Below are positions 1-7,907 of a stretch of 64,000 nucleotides of DNA, piece after piece. Location: positions 774,849 to 838,848 of the forward strand of contig NZ_WXYO01000002.1 in the NCBI RefSeq assembly GCF_009901585.1, read 5' to 3'. Position numbers and translations under genes: made by a program. Origin of the DNA: Poritiphilus flavus. GTDB lineage: Bacteria; Bacteroidota; Bacteroidia; Flavobacteriales; Flavobacteriaceae. The notes under the pieces are model-generated. The model did not search any database, was not told the DNA's origin, and saw nothing but the letters and a program-made list of their open reading frames with translations. Positions within the stretch are counted from its first letter, which is position 1, and each line of letters begins with the position of its first letter.

Positions 1-501
1 AGTTTTTACAACCCTTTGCCTGAATGCCTTGAGTCCACAATTAAAATCGTGAAGCTTTACGCCAGAGGTTTTACGCGCAGCCCAATTGAAAAGTTTGGAA
101 GGGATATTTTTCGCCAGGATAGAATCATAGCGCTTTTTTTTCCATCCGGAGATCAGGTCGTACCCATCTTCACGGATCAGTTGGTAGAGTTCAGGGATTT
201 CTTCAGGATTGTCCTGCAGATCGGCATCCATAGTAATGACCACTTCGCCTTTGGCCGCTTTAAACCCCGCGTGCAGGGCCTGAGACTTCCCAAAATTCCT
301 TTGGAAACGTATACCTTTCACATTAGGGTTACGCACGGAAAGCTCTGAGATCACCTTCCAGGAATCGTCAGTACTGCCATCGTCAATAAAGAGGATCTCA
401 TACAAAAAACGATTGGACTGCATAACGTCTGCAATCCAATCATGGAGCTCTTTAAGTGATTCTTCCTCGTTCAGGAGGGGAATAACTATGGATATATTCA
501 T
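1..501 (-). CDS. Glycosyltransferase family 2 (dolichol-phosphate mannosyltransferase-like), partial
   Basis: Reading the minus strand from ATG at 501 gives MNISIVIPLLNEEESLKELH, then LFIDDGSTDDSW and TMDADLQDNPEEIPE. This is the GT-A fold of family 2 glycosyltransferases, with the DxD-like metal/nucleotide site in DADLQD. Such enzymes move a sugar from a nucleotide donor to a polyprenyl phosphate or another acceptor at the inner membrane. The frame is open to the window edge, so about 167 residues of the N-terminal catalytic domain are visible and the C-terminal part (often two membrane helices) lies outside. DUF4199 follows upstream on the same strand, a common neighbour in Flavobacteriaceae. 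The exact substrate cannot be told. Confidence 0.88.
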   Translation of the reverse strand, partial: MNISIVIPLLNEEESLKELHDWIADVMQSNRFLYEILFIDDGSTDDSWKVISELSVRNPNVKGIRFQRNFGKSQALHAGFKAAKGEVVITMDADLQDNPEEIPELYQLIREDGYDLISGWKKKRYDSILAKNIPSKLFNWAARKTSGVKLHDFNCGLKAFRQRVVKT

Positions 502-523
502 AGGTACGAAGGCGTTTTCCCTT

Positions 524-531
524 CAAAAGTA
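524..531 (-). promoter_or_regulatory. Promoter -7 box of the glycosyltransferase gene
   Basis: The minus strand reads TACTTTTG, matching the Bacteroidetes -7 consensus TAnnTTTG, 22 bases before the ATG. I see no clear TTG about 20 bases upstream, so only the -7 half is supported. Confidence 0.45.
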
Positions 532-547
532 CCAATTTTTGGTTTTA

Positions 548-1069
548 CTATTGCTGTGGGGTCTTCTTCATGATCAGTCCGCCTATGAGCGAGATGATAA
601 AACCGAAGAACAAACTCCCCACAAGTGAGAAGATGATAATTGCGGTAGGTCCGCTGAACCTCTCCATCATTTCAACTGCCCCATCTACCTGTTCCTGGGT
701 CATACCCGGGTTTTTAGCGATCATCTCATTCTTCCTGATCTCCATTACGTTCGCCAGAAAATCCGGTTCTATTACGTTAATAAAGATCATCTGATAGATA
801 ATACTTACAACAGCGGCGATCACGGCAATCCCAAGTCCTACTTTCAAAGCCTGAACCAGGGTCAGGAACCCCGCATTTGCTTTTTTGAACTGAAGGATAC
901 CGAAGACGATAACTGCGGCCATAATCAGGAAGTTGACTATGCCTAGGGTCCATCCCTGCTCGTATTGCAGGTCCATGCTGTAAAGAATCAAACCGAATAC
1001 AATCCCGATTGCACCCAGTAATAAACCGAAATTCAGGGCGTACTTACCCGTTTTAGGTTGATTTTCCAT
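548..1069 (-). CDS. DUF4199 domain-containing membrane protein
   Basis: A 173-residue protein of the DUF4199 family, which is confined to Bacteroidota and has no known function. Four hydrophobic segments are visible: about residues 12-30, 42-60, 72-100 and 142-166. A charged loop between the third and fourth (EIRKNEMIAKNPGMTQEQV) is typical of the family. The C-terminus is polar (KKTPQQ). It lies upstream of the glycosyltransferase on the same strand with 46 bases between them, and the two may share a transcript even though the transferase has its own -7 box. The cell role is unknown; an inner-membrane location is inferred from the helices. Confidence 0.85.
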   Translation of the reverse strand: MENQPKTGKYALNFGLLLGAIGIVFGLILYSMDLQYEQGWTLGIVNFLIMAAVIVFGILQFKKANAGFLTLVQALKVGLGIAVIAAVVSIIYQMIFINVIEPDFLANVMEIRKNEMIAKNPGMTQEQVDGAVEMMERFSGPTAIIIFSLVGSLFFGFIISLIGGLIMKKTPQQ

Positions 1070-1170
1070 TTTCTATTTGATTTAAGTTGCTAATTGGTTA
1101 GTTATCCTTCCTCAGGAATTGTTACATTATCAAGTTACGATTTTTTAGTATTCTTTTTTGAAAGGAAATA

Positions 1171-1201
1171 TTGTAGGTTGTTAGAAAAAGACCTAAATTT
1201 G
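1171..1201 (+). promoter_or_regulatory. Promoter of the L31 gene
   Basis: TTG at 1171-1173, 20 bases, then TAAATTTG at 1194-1201: a full match to the Bacteroidetes housekeeping promoter (TTG-N19-21-TAnnTTTG). It leaves a leader of about 28 bases before the ATG at 1236. Confidence 0.75.
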
Positions 1202-1235
1202 CAGCCGGAAAAATTCGGAATTAACTTTTTAGACG

Positions 1236-1523
1236 ATGAGAAAAGGCATACATCCAGAGAATTACAGATTGGTGGCATTTAAAGATATGTCTAATGACGA
1301 TGTTTTTATCACCAAGTCTACTGCACAAACCAAAGAGACCATTACCGTAGACGGGCAGGAATACCCACTGGTAAAATTGGAGATCTCCAGAACTTCTCAT
1401 CCTTATTATACCGGAAAAGCCAAATTGGTTGATACCGCCGGACGAATTGATAAGTTCAAGAGTAAGTACCAGAAATTCAAAAAAGAAGCACCCGCTGCAG
1501 ATTCTAAAAAAGAAGAAAAGTAA
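1236..1523 (+). CDS. rpmE2: 50S ribosomal protein L31, type B
   Basis: The 95-residue product starts MRKGIHPENYRLVAFKDMSN and contains EISRTSHPYYTGK and TAGRIDKFKSKY, the signature of bacterial L31. It has no cysteines, so it is the zinc-independent type B form, the usual form in Bacteroidota. L31 sits at the bridge between the ribosomal subunits. The Lys/Glu/Ala-rich tail after residue 83 (KKEAPAADSKKEEK) is variable in the family. It has its own promoter and terminator and is therefore probably monocistronic. Confidence 0.97.
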   Translation: MRKGIHPENYRLVAFKDMSNDDVFITKSTAQTKETITVDGQEYPLVKLEISRTSHPYYTGKAKLVDTAGRIDKFKSKYQKFKKEAPAADSKKEEK

Positions 1524-1554
1524 TCAGGGAAATCTTTTCAAGAAAATATAAAGA

Positions 1555-1592
1555 AACGCCTCCGGAGCACATCGGGGGCGTTATTTTTTTAT
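1555..1592 (+). terminator. Rho-independent terminator after L31
   Basis: AACGCCTCCG (1555-1564) pairs with CGGGGGCGTT (1573-1582) with one G:U pair and an 8-base loop, followed by a T-rich run. It closes the L31 unit just before the next start codon. Confidence 0.8.
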
Positions 1593-1614
1593 TTTTACCT
1601 TCAAACTTCGGGTT

Positions 1615-2787
1615 ATGAATTATATCCTCTTCGACGGGCCAGAACGAGACTCCCTTTTACCATTTACTTTTACCCGGCCTGTAGCGGACATCAGAATTGG
1701 AATTCTCACCATCCGCGAAAAATGGGAAAGGACGCTCGGAATGCCTACTTCATCCAAAACCCAGGAGTACCTTTCCAAAAAATATCCTTTGACCGTAGCA
1801 GAGGCTAATGTACTAATCAATGGTTCTGTGCTCCCAAATGAGGAACTTATTGATTTGGTGACAAATCTCCGTGTCGGAGATGCTGTTTTTTATGAAGATG
1901 ATCTGATCGCATATTGTGTTGATACTATGGGGGATCACGATACTGCATCTTTCGAAAGAATAGACCTGGACGGGGAGCCTTTCCAGGTACTGAACACCTG
2001 GGATATCTTCTCCAGGAATGGAGAGGCTTTGGAGGCCGACTACAATTTGATCACTAAAGGTCGTACAAGTGCTCCGATATCTGAGACCAATAAGTTGATC
2101 CATCCTGAGCGGATCTTCCTGGAGGAAGGGGCCTCTGTTGAACACAGTATTCTCAATGCCAGTAAAGGCCCAATTTATCTGGGTAAAAACGCCCAGATTT
2201 GGGAAGGAAATCTAATTCGGGGAGGCTTTGCCCTTTGCGATTATGCCATAGTTAAAATGGGCGCCAAGATCTACGGGCCAACAACTGTGGGACCACATGG
2301 AAAGGTTTGCGGAGAGATCAACAATTCCGTGATCTTCGGTTATTCCAGCAAGGGTCATGACGGCTACCTTGGGAATTCTGTATTAGGGGAATGGTGTAAT
2401 ATAGGAGCGGATTCCAATAACTCCAACCTCAAGAATAATTACGCTAAGGTCAGGCTTTGGAATTACGCCACGGAAACCTTTGATCATACGGGCCTTCAGT
2501 TTTGTGGCCTTATGATGGGCGATCACAGCAAAACCGCGATCAATACCATGTTTAATACAGGAACGGTCATAGGGGTTAATTCCAACATTTACGTCCCCGG
2601 TTTTCCCAGGAATTTTATTCCCAGTTTCAGTTGGGGAGGAGCATCTGGTTTTAGCACTTATTTGCCCAGAAAAGCATTCGAGGCTGCCAAAGTAATGATG
2701 GCCAGGCGAGGAGTAACTTTCGACGAAACCGAAGCCGATATCCTGAACCACGTATTTGAGCTTACCAAAAAGTGGCGGAATTATTAG
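1615..2787 (+). CDS. GlmU-like sugar nucleotidyltransferase family protein
   Basis: A 390-residue protein starting MNYILFDGPERDSLLPFTFTRP, the opening of the Bacteroidota 'GlmU family' of putative sugar-1-phosphate nucleotidyltransferases. An N-terminal alpha/beta part (about 1-170) is followed by a left-handed beta-helix (about 175-340) recognisable by hexapeptide-like turns (GAKIYGPTTVGPHGKVCGEI, GYLGNSVLGEWCNIGADSNN, TGTVIGVNSNIYVPG). Such proteins resemble the GlmU uridylyl- and acetyltransferase, but the canonical LAAGxGTRM loop is missing, so activity on GlcNAc-1-P cannot be assumed. It follows the L31 terminator directly and precedes a long repeat island. Confidence 0.85.
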   Translation: MNYILFDGPERDSLLPFTFTRPVADIRIGILTIREKWERTLGMPTSSKTQEYLSKKYPLTVAEANVLINGSVLPNEELIDLVTNLRVGDAVFYEDDLIAYCVDTMGDHDTASFERIDLDGEPFQVLNTWDIFSRNGEALEADYNLITKGRTSAPISETNKLIHPERIFLEEGASVEHSILNASKGPIYLGKNAQIWEGNLIRGGFALCDYAIVKMGAKIYGPTTVGPHGKVCGEINNSVIFGYSSKGHDGYLGNSVLGEWCNIGADSNNSNLKNNYAKVRLWNYATETFDHTGLQFCGLMMGDHSKTAINTMFNTGTVIGVNSNIYVPGFPRNFIPSFSWGGASGFSTYLPRKAFEAAKVMMARRGVTFDETEADILNHVFELTKKWRNY

Positions 2788-3078
2788 GGGTAGGTTCAAG
2801 TTGAAGTTTAAGTGCAAGCACAAGTACAAGTTTAAGTTTAAGGGTTAGGTTGTAGGTGTTGGATTGTTGGATGGTTGGAGGTTTAGATGGTTAGACTGAT
2901 AGACATTTGGATCGTTGGACTGTTAGACGGTTGGATAGTTAGATGTTTAGACAGTTAGCCATTTGGATCGTCAGACATTTTAATGAGGGTCTGACTTCTG
3001 TTTACTTATTACTAATTACTGTTACCTGATTACTCCCGATAGCTATTGGGACAGTTTATGGCCTATCCTAAATTAGGT

Positions 3079-3122
3079 CTCGACTGCCCGTCCGAACGCC
3101 TTGGCCGGGCGGACGCTCGACC
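3079..3122. repeat. GC-rich palindrome, copy 1
   Basis: CTCGACTGCCCGTCCGAA at the left pairs with GGGCGGACGCTCGA at the right. The left arm is base-identical for 18 bases to the palindrome at 26507-26548, so this is a dispersed REP-like element. Flanking context differs between the copies. Confidence 0.7.
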
Positions 3123-3412
3123 TGACATAATGGCTCAATGCATTCATCCTCCGAAGCTTCAGCGAAGGAGGACTGCCCACTGATCTCGTCCTCTGCGGCT
3201 TTAGCGAAGGAGAAGCGCCACCTACCTCCTAAAAACTGGGGTCTAGACCCCACCCCAAAATTAAGTTAGCCGCTGGTACTGCAATTTCAAAGCAGAATGA
3301 TGATTTGTCCATTTGAAGATTTGAAAATTTGAAAATGGCTAGTCGGATCTTTGGAGGTATGGATTGTTAGAAGGATAGACGGTTGGATGACTAGATGTTT
3401 AGACTGTTGGAC

Positions 3413-3484
3413 GGTTGGATTGTTGGATGGTTGGATTGTTGGATGGTTGGATTGTTGGATGGTTGGATTGTTGGATGGTTGGAG
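3413..3484 (+). repeat. Perfect 16-base tandem repeat array
   Basis: Four exact copies of GGTTGGATTGTTGGAT run from 3413 to 3476, and a partial unit GGTTGGAG ends the array. The 16-mer is itself two 8-mers differing at their first base, which points to growth by slippage from an 8-base unit. The forward frame reads as a Trp/Gly/Leu/Asp repeat and is not a real protein. Confidence 0.9.
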
Positions 3485-3680
3485 GTTTAGATGGTTGGAT
3501 GGTTAGACTGTTAGACATTTGGATCGTTGGACTGTTAGACGGTTGGATCTTTGGACATTTTAGTGAGGGACAGACTTCTGCTTACTGTTTACTGTTCACT
3601 GATTACTGTTTACTGCCCACTGCCCACAGCCCACTGTTTACTGTTCACTGTTTACTGACTACTGATTCCCCCCAAAACAC

Positions 3681-3688
3681 TATCTTTG
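3681..3688 (+). promoter_or_regulatory. Promoter -7 box of mtaB
   Basis: TATCTTTG matches TAnnTTTG and lies 22 bases before the mtaB ATG, immediately after the repeat island. No TTG is found at the usual distance; the ACTG repeat occupies that position. Confidence 0.5.
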
Positions 3689-3710
3689 CAGCCTCAATAG
3701 CGTTTGATAG

Positions 3711-5054
3711 ATGCCAAATAAAGTAGCATTCCACACCTTAGGTTGCAAATTGAACTTTTCGGAAACCTCGACCATTGCGAGAGGTTTTGTTTCTGAAGGA
3801 TTTCAGCGCGTGGAGTTTTCGGAACCTGCGGATATCTATGTTATCAATACCTGCTCCGTTACAGAGAATGCAGACAAGCGATTTAAGACGGTGGTCCGAC
3901 AGGCGTTAAAACTAAACCCGGAAGCTTTTGTTGCAGCCATAGGATGTTACGCCCAATTGAAACCGGAAGAATTGGCCGCGGTAGACGGGGTTGACCTGGT
4001 GCTGGGGGCAACGGAGAAATTCAAGATCACTTCCTATGTCAATGAACTGCTGAATTCGCCGGACCGCAATCAGGGACATGGCCAGATCCATTCCTGTGAG
4101 ATAGCCGACGCGGATTTCTATGTCGGAAGCTATGCGATCGGTGACCGGACCAGGGCATTTTTGAAAGTTCAGGACGGATGCGATTATAAGTGTACCTATT
4201 GCACCATTCCTTTGGCACGTGGAATTTCACGAAGTGATACCCTGGAAAATGTGATTAACAACGCACGGGAAATCGCGGCCCAGGATATTAAAGAGATCGT
4301 ACTTACCGGAGTCAATATAGGGGACTACGGAAAAGGAGAATTCGGGAACAAAAAGCACGAACATACTTTCCTGGATCTTGTAAAAGCACTGGATCAGGTA
4401 GATGGGGTAGAAAGGTTGAGAATTTCATCTATTGAGCCGAATTTATTGAAAAACGAAACGATAGCCTTTGTATCCGAAAGTCGCAGTTTTGTCCCGCATT
4501 TCCACATTCCTCTGCAGAGCGGAAGTGATGAGGTATTGAAACAGATGCGTAGGCGGTATCTGAGTGATCTTTACGTAGACCGCGTAGCACAAATCAAACA
4601 GTTAATGCCACATGCCTGTATAGGCGTGGATGTCATAGTGGGCTTTCCGGGCGAAACGGAGGAGCAATTCCTGGAAACCTATCACTTTCTAAATGAACTA
4701 GACATTTCCTACCTGCACGTTTTCACCTATTCGGAAAGGGACAATACCCTGGCCGCAGAAATGAGCGGATCGGTTCCCAGGGAAATTCGACATAAAAGAA
4801 GTAAAATGCTGCGTGGGCTTTCTGCAAAAAAACGCAGGGCCTTTTATGAAAGCCAGCTTGGCAGTTCCAGGACTGTACTTTTTGAGGGCGAGAATAAAGA
4901 AGGCTACATCTACGGTTTTACTGAAAACTACGTAAAAGTCAAAGCGCCATGGGATCCTACTCTGGTGAATACTTTGCATCGGATCAGGCTTACGGAAATT
5001 GACGAAGATGGCCTGGTGAGGTTTGTTTTTGCGCCGGAAGAAGTAGCTGTATAA
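3711..5054 (+). CDS. mtaB: tRNA (N6-L-threonylcarbamoyladenosine-37-C2)-methylthiotransferase MtaB
   Basis: MtaB adds a methylthio group to t6A37 of ANN-decoding tRNAs, using two 4Fe-4S clusters and S-adenosylmethionine. The 447-residue product has the N-terminal UPF0004 cysteines (TLGCKLNFSE near residue 12, NTCSVTENA, AIGCYAQ) and the radical-SAM triad CDYKCTYC at C157/C161/C164. HIPLQSGSDEVLKQMRRRY and VIVGFPGETEEQF follow, and the last 60 or so residues form a TRAM-like RNA-binding domain. GCYAQ and the lack of a MiaB-type insert favour MtaB over MiaB or RimO. The gene stands alone after the repeat island and converges on the acetyltransferase gene. Confidence 0.93.
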   Translation: MPNKVAFHTLGCKLNFSETSTIARGFVSEGFQRVEFSEPADIYVINTCSVTENADKRFKTVVRQALKLNPEAFVAAIGCYAQLKPEELAAVDGVDLVLGATEKFKITSYVNELLNSPDRNQGHGQIHSCEIADADFYVGSYAIGDRTRAFLKVQDGCDYKCTYCTIPLARGISRSDTLENVINNAREIAAQDIKEIVLTGVNIGDYGKGEFGNKKHEHTFLDLVKALDQVDGVERLRISSIEPNLLKNETIAFVSESRSFVPHFHIPLQSGSDEVLKQMRRRYLSDLYVDRVAQIKQLMPHACIGVDVIVGFPGETEEQFLETYHFLNELDISYLHVFTYSERDNTLAAEMSGSVPREIRHKRSKMLRGLSAKKRRAFYESQLGSSRTVLFEGENKEGYIYGFTENYVKVKAPWDPTLVNTLHRIRLTEIDEDGLVRFVFAPEEVAV

Positions 5055-5080
5055 AAAAAATCCTGACGCTACGTCAGGAC
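5053..5080 (-). terminator. Terminator of the acetyltransferase gene
   Basis: On the minus strand TCCTGACG, 3 bases, CGTCAGGA is followed by eight T's: an 8-bp stem with a poly-U tail, just past the stop of the minus-strand gene at 5088. It lies right after the mtaB stop, and the A-run in front could also let it act on the plus strand. Confidence 0.8.
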
Positions 5081-5087
5081 TCAATTC

Positions 5088-5381
5088 TTATATTCTGATG
5101 CCTACGGGGAGCATTTCTTTATATTGCCTGTTCTTTCTTAAAAAGCCTGCAATTTGTGGACTGGTGGGAACTACGCGTAAATTTTGTTCCTGAATGTGGT
5201 GTAAAACAGATTTGATAAAATCTTCTTTAAATCCCTCTTTTTGAATTTCTTCTGGGATGACCAGCTTAGTTAAAAAAACTTTTCTTTCTTGGGAAGAGTA
5301 CTCAATTTTGGCTAAATGTCCGTCGACCCTAGTTTCAAATTGGCGCAAGAAACTATTGTCCTTAATTGCTACTTCATTCAT
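5088..5381 (-). CDS. Small GNAT-fold N-acetyltransferase (YidJ/Gcn5-like)
   Basis: This 97-residue protein fits the short GNAT-like family (about 90-100 residues) found widely in bacteria. Visible family features are a first strand pair (HLAKIEYSSQERKVFLTKLVIPEEIQKEGF), a helix likely to pack at the acetyl-CoA site (KEDFIKSVLHHIQEQ) and the strand LRVVPTSPQIAGFLRKN near the end. The usual RxxGxG/A loop is degenerate here, so catalysis is uncertain. The substrate is unknown. It stands alone with its own terminator. Confidence 0.75.
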   Translation of the reverse strand: MNEVAIKDNSFLRQFETRVDGHLAKIEYSSQERKVFLTKLVIPEEIQKEGFKEDFIKSVLHHIQEQNLRVVPTSPQIAGFLRKNRQYKEMLPVGIRI

Positions 5382-5414
5382 ATAGTTTGATTTAATAGTG
5401 GTTTCAGATCTAAA

Positions 5415-5441
5415 AACTACGACGTTCTCGAAAGCGTAGTT
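5415..5441. other. Inverted repeat upstream of the acetyltransferase gene
   Basis: AACTACG (5415-5421) pairs with CGTAGTT (5435-5441) around a 13-base loop. It lies between two divergent genes, 34 bases before the minus-strand start. It has no T-run, so it is more likely an operator or mRNA hairpin than a terminator; a chance match is possible. Confidence 0.35.
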
Positions 5442-5525
5442 ATCTAAAAAACAAGAGTTTGGTAATTTTGCAATATGGTGACAAAGGTATCAAAAAAAAT
5501 GCTAAATTCCTAGTAAAAAGAGAGT

Positions 5526-6197
5526 TTGGAGCCGGAGAACTTCACCAAAATTCACGTTTACTTTATGCCAGGATTGGCAGCTGCTTCAAGCATCTTTGAG
5601 AATATTGTTCTGCCCCCGGATCGCTTTGTAATACACCGGCTGGAATGGTTCGTTCCATCACGCGGTATGGATCTAAAATCCTATGCGGCGGAAATGTGTC
5701 AAAAGATAAAGCACAAAGATCCGGTGTTAGTGGGAGTATCATTTGGCGGTGTTCTGGTACAGGAAATGGCTCGGTATTTGCCGACGAGAAAGGTCATCAT
5801 AGTTTCCAGTGTAAAACAGAAGTCCGAATTACCCAAAAGGATGATCTTCGCCAAATATACCAAAGTACATAAACTGCTTCCCACAGGACTTGTGAACAAT
5901 GTAGAACTGCTGGCTAAGTACGCTTTTGGCGAAACGGTTACAAAACGCCTGGCGCTCTACGAAAAATATCTTTCCATTCGCGACAAACGTTATATAGACT
6001 GGGCCATCGATCAAATGGTAAATTGGGCCCAGTCTGAATATGATCCGGATCTCATTCACATCCACGGAGAGCAGGATGCGGTCTTTCCCATTCAGAATAT
6101 CCGGGAGTGCATCCGGGTGGAAAAGGGAACCCATACCATGATCATTCATCGTTATAAATGGTTCAATGAACACCTGCCAACAATTATTTTGGAATAA
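5526..6197 (+). CDS. Alpha/beta hydrolase
   Basis: A 223-residue alpha/beta hydrolase fold protein. The oxyanion strand is KIHVYFMPGLAAASS, the nucleophile elbow is VGVSFGG (Ser72), a likely acid lies in HIHGEQDAVFP and the catalytic His in KGTHTMIIHRY. There is no signal peptide, so it is probably cytosolic. The start is TTG at 5526; the next ATG lies inside the first core strand and would destroy the fold. A -7-like TAATTTTG (5463-5470) precedes it. The substrate is unknown; esterase or thioesterase activity are both possible. The transglycosylase gene follows after about 60 bases. Confidence 0.8.
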   Translation: MEPENFTKIHVYFMPGLAAASSIFENIVLPPDRFVIHRLEWFVPSRGMDLKSYAAEMCQKIKHKDPVLVGVSFGGVLVQEMARYLPTRKVIIVSSVKQKSELPKRMIFAKYTKVHKLLPTGLVNNVELLAKYAFGETVTKRLALYEKYLSIRDKRYIDWAIDQMVNWAQSEYDPDLIHIHGEQDAVFPIQNIRECIRVEKGTHTMIIHRYKWFNEHLPTIILE

Positions 6198-6258
6198 GTG
6201 AGTTATGTCTTTATATCAATTCTTTGCTACCTTTGATATTGTAGCTAATAAATCGCCT

Positions 6259-7215
6259 ATGAAATTTTTGAAGAATGTCCTAATGATATTGGGTGTGTTT
6301 TTTGTGATAAGCACCCTCATCTTTGCCGTCCAACACAGTAGTTCAGCCACTCAGGAAAACTCACAGGGTCCTGAGGTTGAAATTGATAAGAACGTAGCAA
6401 AAGAATACACCATTTCCGCTATCGATATTCCGGAAGATCTGAACTTTGCAGGCGAAATGGTACCCCAGGATGATCCTGAGATCATGGAAAGAGTGGACAG
6501 AGAATTCCTGGTGAATACCTATTGGCAGTCTAATGCCTTGCTTTTGATGAAACGGGCACATAAGTACTTTCCGGTTATCGAACCAATTTTGGCAAAGAAT
6601 GGTATTCCTGACGATTTCAAATACCTGGCGGTTGCAGAAAGCGGACTTCAAAACGTGGTTTCTCATGCTGGAGCCACAGGTTTCTGGCAAATTATGAAAG
6701 CTACCGGTAGAGAATACGGCCTGGAGATCAATGCAAATGTGGACGAACGCTATCACCTTGCAAAGTCTACCGAAGTGGCGTGCAGGTATATTAAGAAATG
6801 GAAAGAAAAGTACGGAAGCTGGACCCTTACGGCTGCAGCCTATAATGCCGGACCCGGATCCATAAACAAATTTATGGGTATTCAGCAGGTGGATAATTAT
6901 TACGATCTGCTGCTGGGAGAGGAAACCGGGCGATACGTCTTTAGGATTATGGCGATTAAAGAAATACTATCCAACCCTGAGAAGTACGGCTTTCAAATAG
7001 AAAAAGAAGATCTGTATTCCGCGGTCCCCACATTTCAGGTTGAAGTAGATGAACCTATCTTGAGTTTTGCGGAATTTGCGAAGCAGTATGAGGTTAATTA
7101 CAAGATACTCAAAAGGCATAATCCCTGGTTACGCCAACCTCATCTGAACAACGCCTCCCGAAAGAAATACATCATAGAGATCCCAAATAAAGGCTACTAC
7201 AACATGGGGCAATAG
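6259..7215 (+). CDS. Lytic transglycosylase, MltD-like
   Basis: A 318-residue enzyme that cleaves peptidoglycan between MurNAc and GlcNAc with 1,6-anhydro ring formation. After an N-terminal membrane anchor or signal (MKFLKNVLMILGVFFVISTL) comes the SLT domain: YLAVAESGLQ with catalytic Glu127, GATGFWQIMKATGREYGL, and TAAAYNAGPGSI. The C-terminal 60 residues (YEVNYKILKRHNPWL...YIIEIP) resemble a LysM-like wall-binding module. I chose ATG 6259 over the in-frame ATG at 6205 because a -7 box (TACCTTTG, 6228-6235) lies between them and the signal begins at 6259. Confidence 0.88.
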   Translation: MKFLKNVLMILGVFFVISTLIFAVQHSSSATQENSQGPEVEIDKNVAKEYTISAIDIPEDLNFAGEMVPQDDPEIMERVDREFLVNTYWQSNALLLMKRAHKYFPVIEPILAKNGIPDDFKYLAVAESGLQNVVSHAGATGFWQIMKATGREYGLEINANVDERYHLAKSTEVACRYIKKWKEKYGSWTLTAAAYNAGPGSINKFMGIQQVDNYYDLLLGEETGRYVFRIMAIKEILSNPEKYGFQIEKEDLYSAVPTFQVEVDEPILSFAEFAKQYEVNYKILKRHNPWLRQPHLNNASRKKYIIEIPNKGYYNMGQ

Positions 7216-7386
7216 CGGTTTGCTATTCTAGGTTTAAGGGTTAAGTTGTAAGTGCTAAGTTATGAATAACTGACCACCGTTTACTGTTTACTGTTCACTG
7301 CCAACTGATCTCATCCTCCGAAGCTTAAGCAAAGGAGGACTGTTCACTGATTACTGATTACTGTTTACTGCCCACTGCCCACTGAA
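7216..7386. repeat. Intergenic repeat island 2
   Basis: Between the convergent transglycosylase and TPR genes. It holds a 6-base AAGTT-type stretch (about 7230-7262), two blocks of 7-base units ending in ACTG (about 7276-7308 and 7338-7384) and, between them, one CCTCCGAAGCTT-type hairpin (about 7313-7338). The same modules recur in islands 1 and 3. The repeat runs up to within a few bases of the minus-strand stop codon at 7387. Confidence 0.85.
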
Positions 7387-7902
7387 CTATATCCTCTTCA
7401 TCTGCTGCTGCATCATCTTGATCTGATCCGTCAGCATATTGTTCTTGTCCAGCTTTTTGGCTTCCTGAAGTAAGGTGGTAGCCTCGCGTTTCCTTCGCTT
7501 TTGCATGGCTATCCCAGCCAGGCTTAATTTCGCCATGGCCACGTCATAATCCATGTTAAGGCCAAGTTTCAGGGCCTTTCTAAAGTACTTTTCTGCCTGG
7601 GTTAGGTTCTTTTGGGAGTAGATAATCCCATATAGATAGTTGTAATAGCCTTGCTGTTTAGTGGTTAGAGATGCCTCCGGATTCTTTATCCTGCTCAACC
7701 ATCTTTCTGTTCCGGCAAGGTCTTGCTTTCGCATTCTCAGGAAGGCTAGCAAGATGATCTCGTTCCTGAAAAACAGAAAAACAAAGATGAGAGATAGCAG
7801 TATGAGAAAGATCCCATTTCCAATATACCCTTCGGTGATCTGATAACCTGCATAACCCACAATTAGGAATGCGATTACCAATTTTATGTATTTATTGAAC
7901 AT
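7387..7902 (-). CDS. Membrane-anchored TPR-like protein
   Basis: A 171-residue protein with two membrane helices (about residues 7-25 and 28-46), then a soluble part with tetratricopeptide-like helices: QQGYYNYLYGIIYSQKNLTQ, AEKYFRKALKLGL, DVAMAKLSLAGIAMQKRR. The tail MLTDQIKMMQQQMKRI is amphipathic. TPR units usually mediate protein contacts; no partner can be named. The start lies 5 bases after the stop of the DUF6263 gene, so the two are co-transcribed. The stop codon abuts repeat island 2. Confidence 0.7.
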   Translation of the reverse strand: MFNKYIKLVIAFLIVGYAGYQITEGYIGNGIFLILLSLIFVFLFFRNEIILLAFLRMRKQDLAGTERWLSRIKNPEASLTTKQQGYYNYLYGIIYSQKNLTQAEKYFRKALKLGLNMDYDVAMAKLSLAGIAMQKRRKREATTLLQEAKKLDKNNMLTDQIKMMQQQMKRI

Positions 7903-7907
7903 TTAGA

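Larger units (their letters stand above)
2788..3680. repeat. Intergenic repeat island 1 (mosaic of short tandem repeats and palindromes)
   Basis: This stretch between the GlmU-like gene and mtaB holds no credible gene. In order: a 6-base AAGTTT/AAGTAC-type array (about 2797-2846); degenerate 8-base GTTGGATG/GTTAGACG units (about 2858-2970); 7-base units ending in ACTG (about 2998-3030); a palindrome at 3079-3122; two copies of the CCTCCGAAGCTT-type hairpin (about 3147-3213); a segment shared with the island at 33.6 kb (about 3240-3290); a perfect 16-base array (3413-3484); a second copy of the earlier 8-base block (about 3474-3565, like 2868-2985); and a long ACTG 7-base array (about 3570-3665). 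Reading frames over it are low-complexity artefacts. Confidence 0.85.

Noticed and set aside
3068..3253. Minus-strand 61-codon frame with FAKAAEDE and FAEASEDE repeats
   Set aside because: It is the translation of CCTCCGAAGCTT-type hairpins and a GC-rich palindrome in repeat island 1; no promoter or conserved domain.
3415..3726. Plus-strand 103-codon Trp/Gly/Asp-rich frame
   Set aside because: It is a read-through of the 8- and 16-base arrays and overlaps the mtaB promoter; low-complexity artefact.
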